Notes under the pieces: model-generated
What the model was told of the DNA's origin: nothing
Seen by the model: the letters and a program-made list of their open reading frames with translations, nothing else
Database searches by the model: none
Shown here: one piece after another, positions 53,345 through 60,908 of the stretch
How the letters are laid out: each line of letters starts with the position of its first letter
Numbering within the stretch: position 1 is the stretch's first letter
Position numbers and translations under genes: made by a program
DNA from: Pseudomonadota bacterium
GTDB lineage: Bacteria > Myxococcota_A > UBA796 > UBA9615
Reading direction: 5' to 3'
NCBI GenBank assembly: GCA_024229515.1
Contig: JAAESI010000242.1
Coordinates: 238,382 to 302,381, forward strand
DNA: 64,000 nucleotides

Positions 53345-54392
53345 GCGGCGCGGGCAACAGTACCGCCCCCAGAGCGGGGTTGCTCGGCAGCTTCCAGATG
53401 AAGGCGTCGAGCACGTAGTGGGTGATCTGGGGGACCGCCAGCAGTGGGACCGCGACGGCGGGCACCCAGCCGGGCACCTCCCAGGCGCCGAACAGCACCT
53501 CCCGGTCGTGCCACACGAGGGCGTCCCAGAGCCCCTCCTCGACGGCCGCGAGCAGCAGCAGCAGGCCCACCGCAACCGCCAGACCGGGGCCGAAGAAGAG
53601 GCTTCGCAGCGCCGGTCCCTGCTCCGTCGAGGCCCACTGCGAGCGGCCGACCCAGAGCACCAAGGCGATGTAGGGGACCCCGTGGAGCACGACGTTGGTG
53701 GCGGTGAAGGCGGCGTCGCTGTCGGTCAGGACGATGCCCCCGAACCAGACCGCGGCGGTGGTCGCGATCCACAGATCCCGGCCCGGGGCGGCGCGACGGG
53801 AGCGGATCCGAAGCACGACGTGGGCGCCTACGACGGCCCCCGCCGCCGCCCCCGCCGGGATCAGGGTCCACGCCGGCACGCCGACGAGGAAGTCCCCGAC
53901 TACGAACCACTCGAAGGTGCGGGGCAGGTGCACGTGCCACCACAGGATCGGAAACAGGGTGACCGCCCAGACGGCGGCGCGCTCGACCCGCGCGTCCCGG
54001 TCCCGCGTAAGAAGCCCTTCCCGCACCCGGTAGAGCGCGACGAAGCCGACCTGCTGCTTGATGAAGTGGTGGACGGCGACGTAGGCGAGCACGGTCCAGA
54101 ACCAGGCGGGGCCGAGGCTGTAGAGCGCCGCCGCTCCCACCAGCGAGGCCAGCGGGGTGACGGTGTAGAGCATCGGCCGCCGGCGCCGCTCGAGGGGGTC
54201 GAGGTAGGTGCGGTAGAGGCTGGCCCAGACGTGCGCCACGTCGATGAACACGATCAAGCCGATCCAGGCCGCGAGGGGGAGCTCGAGCCCGTCGGGCAGC
54301 GCGAATGCGACGGCTACGGCGGCCAGCGCGGGGCCGGAGACGAGGCCGAGATCGAAGGCCGGCGAGACCAGCCACCGGCGCGGTTCGGTCAC
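53319..54392 (-). CDS. Conserved integral membrane protein of the polyamine-like operon
   Basis: 357 residues from ATG 54392. Roughly nine hydrophobic helices are seen, starting SPAFDLGLVSGPALAAVAVA. Conserved-looking polar features inside the membrane region include FIDVAHVWASLYRTYLDP, YVAVHHFIKQQVGFVALYRV and VPQITHYVLDAFIWKL. His and Arg residues near helix ends could bind a metal or an acidic substrate. The gene overlaps speD by 26 bp and the upstream FAD enzyme by 4 bp. It is therefore an integral part of the operon. I do not recognise a named family. Confidence 0.7.
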   Translation of the reverse strand: MTEPRRWLVSPAFDLGLVSGPALAAVAVAFALPDGLELPLAAWIGLIVFIDVAHVWASLYRTYLDPLERRRRPMLYTVTPLASLVGAAALYSLGPAWFWTVLAYVAVHHFIKQQVGFVALYRVREGLLTRDRDARVERAAVWAVTLFPILWWHVHLPRTFEWFVVGDFLVGVPAWTLIPAGAAAGAVVGAHVVLRIRSRRAAPGRDLWIATTAAVWFGGIVLTDSDAAFTATNVVLHGVPYIALVLWVGRSQWASTEQGPALRSLFFGPGLAVAVGLLLLLAAVEEGLWDALVWHDREVLFGAWEVPGWVPAVAVPLLAVPQITHYVLDAFIWKLPSNPALGAVLLPAPHEDPPPPR

Positions 54393-55981
54393 GTCCAGGA
54401 CGCCCCGAAGTCGTGCCCCAGCCCCGCCATCGCCTCCTCGGCGGCGCGCACCCCGTGCCAGGAGGCTTCCTCGAACAGGCTCATCCCGGAGCCGTCAGTG
54501 TGCGCGAAGGAGACCCCCTCGACCGCCGGAGCGGGCGCCAACGGGTCCACCCCGACCAGCGGCCTCACCGTGCCGTGGCCCCAGTGCATGACGTCCAGAC
54601 GCTGCACCCGGGCCCGCAGGTCGGGGTGGGCGCGGGCGAGGTCGCGGAGCACCCGGTCAGCCTCGTCGGCCCAGGTCGCGGCCATCAGGGGGCGGGGATC
54701 GCCGTCGGTCAGCGGCTGGTACCAGGTCAGCACGGCCGGCCCCCCGTAGCTGCCGGACTGGTGGCTGTTGTTGACGTAGCCGAGGCTGTCGCTGCCGTAG
54801 ATCACCGAGTCCCAGGCGGTCCCCAGGCCGCGCGAGGCGGGCGCCCGATCGACGTACAGCGAGGCGACGCGCCACGGTGCGAAGTCGGGTTGGGCGCCGA
54901 CGTCCGCTCCCAACAGGCGCGCAGCGACGCGGCGGGGCACGGCGAGGATGACGTGCTGGGCGGTCAGCTGGTAGCTGCCGTCGAACCCTGGATCCTCGTA
55001 GGTGACGCGGCCCTGCTCGACGCGCCGGACGACCGCGCCGGGGCGCACCTCGGCCCGCCCGGCCGCCGCGAGCCCCTCGACCAGCCGCCCGTTGCCCCCC
55101 GGCCAGGTGAGCACGCGGGTGCCGAGATCGCGGTCGTTGGCGGCGTCGGGGGCGCGGCTGCAGTGGTAGTGCAGGCCGGCCCACGCGGACGTCTGCTCCA
55201 GGGTCGTGCCGAAGTCGTCCAGCGTGCCGTACTGCAGGAACCAGCCGAGCATCGGGGAGTCCCAGCCCTGCTCGGCGATGTAGGAGGCCCAGGAGCGGCC
55301 GACGAGGGCGGTGATCTCCGGGTCGCGGGAGCTGTGGTGCACGGGGATGTCGAAGGCGCGGCGACCGTCGGCCCCCCGCCGGTCCCGCCAGCGAGTGCAG
55401 TGAGCGTCGAAGTCGGCGAGCTGCTCGTCGTCGGCGGGCGTCGACAGGACCGCCGGCCACAGCCCCGGGGACCACGCGCCGGCGGCGAACACACGCTCCT
55501 GGGGCGCAAAGCAGAGCGCTCGCTCGTCGTAGGTCGGCCGGCCTCCCGACCAGCCCGTGATGACCCCGAGCTCGTCCAGCAGGTGCCGGACGTGGGTGCA
55601 GCCGGGGTTGGGGAGCGTGATGTAGTGCGCCCCCAGCGGGTGGGGTCCGACCGCCGAGGAGGCCTGCGACGAGGTGCCGCCGACGGTGTCCCCCAGCTCC
55701 AGCAGCATCACCTTCCCGGTGTAGCCCGCCCGGGCCAGCCGCCACGCCGCCGAAAGCCCCCCCACGCCCCCGCCGACGATGGCGACGTCGCACGACTCCC
55801 CTACCCCGGGACGCCACGGGCGAGGCGCCGCGCCGCGAATGCGGTGCCCCCGTTCGGCGAGCTCTCGGCCCAGGATCGTGCCCGTCAGGGTGGGGAGCGC
55901 CTCGGTCGGCCGCGAGCAGCCCAGCGGAGCCAGAGACACCGCGGCGAGGCCCTGGAGCAGCCCGCGCCGGCTCAGTCCCAC
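54389..55981 (-). CDS. Tat-exported FAD-dependent amine-oxidase-like oxidoreductase
   Basis: 530 residues from GTG 55981. The N-terminus GLSRRGLLQGLAAVSLAPLG then Cys is a twin-arginine lipoprotein signal. The FAD motif CDVAIVGGGVGGLSAAWRLA is followed by GDTVGGTSSQASSAVGPHPL. A C-terminal block, VEGVSFAHTDGSGMSLFEEA, corresponds to the second FAD contact of flavin monoamine oxidases. The fold suggests oxidation of an amine on the outer side of the membrane. In an operon with SpeD and an aminopropyltransferase, a polyamine or aminopropylated product is the likely substrate; that is inference. Start overlaps the upstream stop by 10 bp. Confidence 0.78.
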   Translation of the reverse strand: MGLSRRGLLQGLAAVSLAPLGCSRPTEALPTLTGTILGRELAERGHRIRGAAPRPWRPGVGESCDVAIVGGGVGGLSAAWRLARAGYTGKVMLLELGDTVGGTSSQASSAVGPHPLGAHYITLPNPGCTHVRHLLDELGVITGWSGGRPTYDERALCFAPQERVFAAGAWSPGLWPAVLSTPADDEQLADFDAHCTRWRDRRGADGRRAFDIPVHHSSRDPEITALVGRSWASYIAEQGWDSPMLGWFLQYGTLDDFGTTLEQTSAWAGLHYHCSRAPDAANDRDLGTRVLTWPGGNGRLVEGLAAAGRAEVRPGAVVRRVEQGRVTYEDPGFDGSYQLTAQHVILAVPRRVAARLLGADVGAQPDFAPWRVASLYVDRAPASRGLGTAWDSVIYGSDSLGYVNNSHQSGSYGGPAVLTWYQPLTDGDPRPLMAATWADEADRVLRDLARAHPDLRARVQRLDVMHWGHGTVRPLVGVDPLAPAPAVEGVSFAHTDGSGMSLFEEASWHGVRAAEEAMAGLGHDFGASWT

Positions 55982-57501
55982 AGGTCCAGCCAATCCTCTT
56001 CGTACAGCCGCACCAGCACCTGGTTGTTCAATCGGTTGATCGGTCCCTCCCGACGGCCCATGTCGCCGGGGAAGACGAACAGCCGGTCCATCGCGGCGGC
56101 GTCCAGGAAGCGAAGCCCCTCCGGCAACGCGGCGAAGCCCTCGAGCCGGCGCCCCGGGGCGGCGAGCACGAAGCCCCACTCCCCGAAGCTCGGGACGTAC
56201 GCGTGGTACGGCCGCACCGCGAACCCCTCGTGCTCGATCGTGCGCACGATGCACCAGTACGCCTCGGGGCTGAAGAAGGCCGACGTCGCCTGAATGGACA
56301 GGGTCGCGTCGTCCGCCATCGCGCGCCGCAGCAGCCGGTAGAAGTGGGTCGTGTAGAGCTTGCCCACGCCGTAGTCGTTGGGGTCGGGGAAGTCGACCAC
56401 GACTGCGTCGTAGGGCTCGATCCCGGGTTCCTGCAGCCAGACGAACGCGTCCGCGTTGACGACCTCGACCCGGTCGTCGCGTAGAGCCAGGCCGTTGAGG
56501 ACCGCGAGCTCCTCGCGCTCGGTGAACAGCTGCGTCACGGCGGGGTCCAGGTCGACCAGGGTCACCGTCTCCACGCCGTCCCAGCGCAGCACCTCCCGCA
56601 CCGCCATGCCGTCGCCGCCCCCCAGGACCAGCACCCGCCGGGGGCTCCCGTGGGCCGCGAGCGCGGGGTGCACGAGGGCCTCGTGGTAGCGGTACTCGTC
56701 CGAGCTGGCGAACTGCAGGGCGCCGTTGAGGAACAGCCGAGTGTCCGCCGCCGCATCGGTGACGACGATCCGTTGGTACGGAGTGGTCTGCCGGAACACC
56801 ACCGGATCGGCGAACAGGTCCCCTTCCATGCCCCGCTCGACCTGGGCCGCCACCGGCATCGCGAGGCACAGCAGCACCACCGCGGAGCCGGCCATCAACC
56901 GCAGCCGGCGCACGGTCCGGTCGGGGCCCACGAACAGGAACGTCGCCCACAGCGCCACCGACGCGTTCAGCAGGCCAAACAACAGGCCCGTGCGGAACAG
57001 CCCCAGGCGGGGCACCAGCAGCAGCGGAAACGCCAGAGAGGCCGCCAGCGCGCCGATGTAGTCGAGGAACAGGACCCGGGCGACGAGCTCCTTGAGCGTC
57101 GTGTCCTCGTTGAGGATCCGCAGGATGAGGGGGAGTTCGAGCCCGACGAGCGTGCCCACGAGGAAGACGTGGGCGAAGAGGGCGAGGCGGAAGGAGCTGC
57201 TGTAGGCGAAGGCGCCGAACAGGATGGCGGCCTCGAAGCCGCCCAGGAGCGCGATGGCGACCTCGATCTCGACGAACCGGGCGAGCAGGTTCTTGTCGAG
57301 GTAGCGGCTGAGCCAGGAGCCCACCCCCATCGCGCTGAGGTAGGTGCCGATGATGAGGCTGAACTGGGTGACCGAGTCGCCCAGCAGGTAGCTCGCCATC
57401 GAGCCCGCGATCAGCTCGTATACGAGCCCGCAGGTCGCGATCAGGAACGCGCTGAAGAAGAGGAGCCGGCCCAGTGCCGGCCCCCGTCGTCCGCCGATCA
57501 C
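55972..57501 (-). CDS. Membrane-fused aminopropyltransferase (spermidine synthase-like), copy 2
   Basis: 509 residues from GTG 57501 (GTGA overlap with DUF350). Seven or so N-terminal helices (LLFFSAFLIATCGLVYELIA, DSVTQFSLIIGTYLSAMGVG) precede a spermidine synthase domain. That domain keeps the substrate-binding signature SSDEYRYHEALVHPA, the nucleotide loop VLVLGGGDGMAVREVL, the acidic strand VTLVDLDPAV and DAVVVDFPDPND for the catalytic Asp region. Of the three paralogues in the window, this is the one that best retains polyamine-type residues. The active site would lie on the membrane surface. With SpeD three genes downstream, aminopropylation of an amine is probable. Confidence 0.85.
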   Translation of the reverse strand: MIGGRRGPALGRLLFFSAFLIATCGLVYELIAGSMASYLLGDSVTQFSLIIGTYLSAMGVGSWLSRYLDKNLLARFVEIEVAIALLGGFEAAILFGAFAYSSSFRLALFAHVFLVGTLVGLELPLILRILNEDTTLKELVARVLFLDYIGALAASLAFPLLLVPRLGLFRTGLLFGLLNASVALWATFLFVGPDRTVRRLRLMAGSAVVLLCLAMPVAAQVERGMEGDLFADPVVFRQTTPYQRIVVTDAAADTRLFLNGALQFASSDEYRYHEALVHPALAAHGSPRRVLVLGGGDGMAVREVLRWDGVETVTLVDLDPAVTQLFTEREELAVLNGLALRDDRVEVVNADAFVWLQEPGIEPYDAVVVDFPDPNDYGVGKLYTTHFYRLLRRAMADDATLSIQATSAFFSPEAYWCIVRTIEHEGFAVRPYHAYVPSFGEWGFVLAAPGRRLEGFAALPEGLRFLDAAAMDRLFVFPGDMGRREGPINRLNNQVLVRLYEEDWLDLWD

Positions 57502-57719
57502 CCGGAGATCATCACCGCGCTGATGATCATGGCGAAGCCGATGATCAGGGAGCCCATGACGATGCCCAGCGCCGTGTTCTGATCGACCTCGATCTCTTTG
57601 CGCACGCTGAAGGGAGCCAGCTTCACCACCGCCATGGTCGTCAGCCCGAAGACGACGGCCCCGATGGCGCAGTAGACCAGGGTCGCGAGGATCACCTGGG
57701 GATCGAGCAGTTCAGTCAT
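57498..57719 (-). CDS. DUF350 small membrane protein
   Basis: 73 residues from ATG 57719. Two hydrophobic helices are present: VILATLVYCAIGAVVFGLTT and ALGIVMGSLIIGFAMIISAV, with a loop FSVRKEIEVDQNTA between. This is the DUF350 (YjfL-like) repeat in single-copy form. The family is repeatedly found beside DUF4178, SpeD and aminopropyltransferase genes. Its biochemical role is unknown; a membrane scaffold or channel-like role is a guess. The next gene overlaps by 4 bp. Confidence 0.82.
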   Translation of the reverse strand: MTELLDPQVILATLVYCAIGAVVFGLTTMAVVKLAPFSVRKEIEVDQNTALGIVMGSLIIGFAMIISAVMISG

Positions 57720-57732
57720 CTCATCTCCTCCT

Positions 57733-58005
57733 CTATTTGCCGTAGCCGTGGCCGCCACCGGAGCTGCGCGAGCCGCCCCCGATGTAGACCACACCGCCCC
57801 CGCCGCCCCCACCGGAGGCGCGCTGGTAGCGCTGGTAGCCGGTGTGCGACGCGTACAGCGGCTTGTAGGAACCCGGGTTGCCGCGCACCGACGGCGCGAC
57901 CTCCTCGGTCGTCACGTTCGCCGGACGCCAGCCCGTCAGCACGACGCCGCCAGCCAGCAGTACGCCGATCAGCGCGAAGGTCATCACGGTGCGAATGGAG
58001 TTCAT
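57733..58005 (-). CDS. Small Gly-rich membrane-anchored protein
   Basis: 90 residues from ATG 58005 (ATGA overlap with the DUF4178 gene). One N-terminal hydrophobic helix, TVMTFALIGVLLAGGVVLTG, is followed by a charged segment with three Tyr (YKPLYASHTGYQRYQ). The tail is glycine-rich: GGGGGGGVVYIGGGSRSSGG. Short Gly-rich membrane proteins recur in DUF350/DUF4178 neighbourhoods. I cannot place it in a family with confidence. The exposed Gly/Tyr tail could be a surface or assembly element. Confidence 0.65.
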   Translation of the reverse strand: MNSIRTVMTFALIGVLLAGGVVLTGWRPANVTTEEVAPSVRGNPGSYKPLYASHTGYQRYQRASGGGGGGGVVYIGGGSRSSGGGHGYGK

Positions 58006-59951
58006 GCCATCCCTCCCCGAGGACGCCAGACCTCGTCTGACTCGATGGCGTCATCCGAGTTCAGCCACCGCGCCTGCTCGAAGCGGGACGACAGGACGAA
58101 CCGGGCCAACCACGCCAGCAGCACGATCAGCCCCGCCGCCTGCACGGGCCGGATCCAGCCCTTCCGCTGCACGATCTTGACGGTCACCAGTTTGCGGTCG
58201 AGCACGCCGGCCTCGTCGGGGGCCGCCGCCACCTCGGCGCGGATGACGTACCGCCCCACCGTGGGGCGCGGGATGAAGGCGGTCAGGTCCGTCCCCTTGG
58301 AGGTCGTCTTGCGCCGCGGCCAGGGCAGGAACGCCTTGCCGTCATCGACGTTCACCAGCGCCACGTGGAGCGTCGCGTCCTTGGGTGAGATCGGGGTCAG
58401 CGCCTCGATCGTGAGGTCACGACGCAGCGCTCCCCGGACCTCGAACTCGTCGCTGATGAGCACCGCCTCGTCGCCGCCCTGGGTGAGCCACGACGCGTCC
58501 ATCAGCGTGCGGGCGGGCAGAAGCGCCGCCGCCGCCATCCACAGCACGCCGAACACCAGCAGCAGCCCGAGGCTGCCGTAGTTGGAGAGCCGCTGGACCG
58601 CCGGGTCGCGGTACGGGTTGGGCTGGTGGGGGGCGACCCCCTCGGACCGCACCGTGCGGCTGAGCCCGAAGGCCTCGCTGATCTCGGCGGAGCTGAGCCA
58701 GGCGCCCATCGACCAGTGCACTTCGCCCTTGGTCCGCTCCATCGAGAGCATCGCCGGGGGGGCGATGTAGTCCTTGGTCGCGGCCCGATCTCCCTCGCGA
58801 ACTTCCCAGTAGAATTCACCAAGCACGGCGAGCACTTGTGCGACACCACTCGTGTAGGACTTGAAGGTTGTTCCGCGGTACACGGCGCGGCGGCTGTCGG
58901 CCGCGGGCACGTCCGGGAGCTTGCGCACGTACGACCAGTGGTCGCTGCTGTCCTGCACCAACCAGGCGTACCCGCGGTAGGGGGCATGCAGCAGGTACTC
59001 GGTCCAGTTCCAGTCGATCCCGTCGGCCCGGACGAACCGGACCATCGCGCCGATGACCTGCCAGCGCATCCCCCGGATCGAGCCGATGGAGCCGAGCGGC
59101 AGGCTGGGTTGGAACGGCGGGTTGCTCGACGCCTTGAGGATCGCCAGGGCGATGCCGCCGCCGGACTCGGACGTGCCGAGCTCACTGCCGCAGTAGCCGC
59201 AGCCGACCTTGGCCGTCTGGCCCGGATCCCGCAGCTCCAGGGGAGCGGCGCAGTTGGGGCACTTCAGCGAGCGCACGTGGGTCAGCTCGGGGCCGGCGAA
59301 GTTGAGCTCGGCCTCGTCGGTCCAGCCCGCGAAGGCGCGCAACCCGCGCATCTGCAGGCTCTGCAGGTCGACCACGTCGCCGATCCAGAGCTGCACCTCG
59401 CCCCAGGCGTCCTTGTCGAGGGTGCCCGCGCGGCCCGAGGTGGACTTCATGTCGACGTAGCTGAAGTGCTCGTTGGGGCCGACCTTGAACGGCAGCTCCC
59501 CTTCGGCCGCGAGCACGGACGCGGACGCGGACTCGGTGACCGTCCAGTCCATCCCCCCGGCCTGGAAGCGCCCGCCCGACGGGATCCCCTGGGGATCGGG
59601 GAGCCGGCCGCTGACGGGGGTGTGGAGGAACAACTGGTACTCCGCGTTGCCCTCGGACAGCCAGCCGAAGCTGCCGTCGCCGAAGTCGATGAACCACTCG
59701 TTCCAACGGACCCGGTCGCGGCCCTTGCGGAGCACCCCGACCACCGAGAAGAGGCGGTTGCCGAAGCGGCCCTGGGCGCCAATCTGGATCGGGCTGAGGT
59801 CCCGCGCCATCGAGCTGACGACGCCGAGGTCCATGATCGACTGATCGCTGCGGTAGACCGCCGAATGGCACGACCGGCACACGACCGTGACCGCCGCCGC
59901 GTGGCGGAAGACAACGGGGGAGCCGCAAGAGGGACACTGCGCGGTCTGCAC
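58002..59951 (-). CDS. DUF4178 protein with zinc ribbons and C-terminal membrane helices
   Basis: 649 residues from GTG 59951. The N-terminus has a zinc ribbon, QCPSCGSPVVFRHAAAVTVV then CRSCH; a second lies mid-protein (LKCPNCAAPLELRD, CGYCGSELG). Two DUF4178 units follow the ribbons: GRFGNRLFSVVGVLRKGRDR with WNEWFIDFGDGSFGWL, and IRGMRWQVIGAMVRFVRADG with WNWTEYLLHAPYRGYAWLVQ. Two hydrophobic helices near residues 460 and 620 flank a beta-rich region. It heads the seven-gene operon that ends with speD and MMPL. A TATAGT element sits 9 nt before the start. The biochemical role of DUF4178 is unknown. Confidence 0.83.
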   Translation of the reverse strand: MQTAQCPSCGSPVVFRHAAAVTVVCRSCHSAVYRSDQSIMDLGVVSSMARDLSPIQIGAQGRFGNRLFSVVGVLRKGRDRVRWNEWFIDFGDGSFGWLSEGNAEYQLFLHTPVSGRLPDPQGIPSGGRFQAGGMDWTVTESASASVLAAEGELPFKVGPNEHFSYVDMKSTSGRAGTLDKDAWGEVQLWIGDVVDLQSLQMRGLRAFAGWTDEAELNFAGPELTHVRSLKCPNCAAPLELRDPGQTAKVGCGYCGSELGTSESGGGIALAILKASSNPPFQPSLPLGSIGSIRGMRWQVIGAMVRFVRADGIDWNWTEYLLHAPYRGYAWLVQDSSDHWSYVRKLPDVPAADSRRAVYRGTTFKSYTSGVAQVLAVLGEFYWEVREGDRAATKDYIAPPAMLSMERTKGEVHWSMGAWLSSAEISEAFGLSRTVRSEGVAPHQPNPYRDPAVQRLSNYGSLGLLLVFGVLWMAAAALLPARTLMDASWLTQGGDEAVLISDEFEVRGALRRDLTIEALTPISPKDATLHVALVNVDDGKAFLPWPRRKTTSKGTDLTAFIPRPTVGRYVIRAEVAAAPDEAGVLDRKLVTVKIVQRKGWIRPVQAAGLIVLLAWLARFVLSSRFEQARWLNSDDAIESDEVWRPRGGMA

Positions 59952-59960
59952 GACGGCTGG

Positions 59961-59966
59961 ACTATA
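59961..59966 (-). promoter_or_regulatory. -10-like TANNNT element of the DUF4178-speD operon
   Basis: TATAGT on the minus strand lies 9 nt before GTG 59951; no Shine-Dalgarno. The same bases read TATACG on the plus strand. Confidence 0.5.
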
Positions 59967-60022
59967 CGCCTCAGGGGGAGTTGAATTGCGTCGCCGACGC
60001 GGTTCGGCTGCAGGAGATCCGA

Positions 60023-60907
60023 ATGCCGAAGTCCGACAAGAACACTGGGACCATCCTCATCGCCGTCGGCCTCGGCTGCATGGTCGTCTGCGGCGGCCTC
60101 TTCGTCGTCGGTCTGGGGGCGCTGTTGTTCCTCGCACCGAAGGAGGAGACCCCCGTCTACATCCCCGCGGTGGTGACCCCGCCCGCAACGGGGGGAGCAC
60201 CGATCGGTCCCGGCCCCGACGGCGTCGCCGGCAAGATCGCGGGGCTCTACCAAAAGGGCGGAAGCGGCGAGTGGGACTCGGCGGTGCTGCCGATCATGAC
60301 CGGCGCCTACGACCTCAACGGGAGCGGCTCGATCAACAAGAGCCCCGAAGTCACCGGGATCCCGTGCGGGACCTGGCGGGCGCTGGACGCCGGCGTGCTC
60401 GAGAGTTGGGACTACGGGGTGCGCACCATCTACGGCTTCGAAGCGGACTACAGCTGGGTGGGCGGCGCGATCGGGTTCGATGAGTCCATCCGCGTGGAAG
60501 CGGACGCGCGGCTCGCCCACTGCCTCTCCGCCGCCCCGACCACCGCGCCCCCCACGGCGGGCGGAGGGGTAGGAACGGCTGGCGCGGGAGGCGCGGTCGC
60601 GCAGCAGATCCGCGGGATCTCGGCCGAAGGCGGCGGCTCGGCCTGGGACGACGCGGTCGAGACGATCATCGTCAAGGCGTACGACGGCAACCGGAGCGGC
60701 CAGGTCGACACCCGGTCTGAGCTCGCGGCCATTCCCTGCGACGTCTGGAAGGCGATGGACGACGGCGTGCACGTCAAGTGGGACTACGGACTGCGCAGCA
60801 TCTACGGCTTCAACGGGGTCGGCTACCTGGGCGGCGAGATCGGGTTCAGCAGCGGCATGATGGGGCCCGGCCAGAGCGCGATGATCGCCTGCGGACTGGG
60901 CAAGTAG
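60023..60907 (+). CDS. Membrane-anchored protein with two EF-hand-loop modules
   Basis: 294 residues from ATG 60023, with AGGAG 7-8 nt upstream. One N-terminal helix, ILIAVGLGCMVVCGGLFVVG, anchors it. After a Pro-rich linker come two copies of a ~95-residue module. Each has a complete 12-residue calcium loop, DLNGSGSINKSPE and DGNRSGQVDTRSE, followed by IPC.xW.A.D.GV...WDYG.R.IYGF and a final GG.IGF block. The Cys in each copy is conserved. It is divergent from the DUF4178 operon. Calcium binding is predicted from the loops; the module itself is not one I know. Confidence 0.75.
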   Translation: MPKSDKNTGTILIAVGLGCMVVCGGLFVVGLGALLFLAPKEETPVYIPAVVTPPATGGAPIGPGPDGVAGKIAGLYQKGGSGEWDSAVLPIMTGAYDLNGSGSINKSPEVTGIPCGTWRALDAGVLESWDYGVRTIYGFEADYSWVGGAIGFDESIRVEADARLAHCLSAAPTTAPPTAGGGVGTAGAGGAVAQQIRGISAEGGGSAWDDAVETIIVKAYDGNRSGQVDTRSELAAIPCDVWKAMDDGVHVKWDYGLRSIYGFNGVGYLGGEIGFSSGMMGPGQSAMIACGLGK

Positions 60908-60908
60908 T

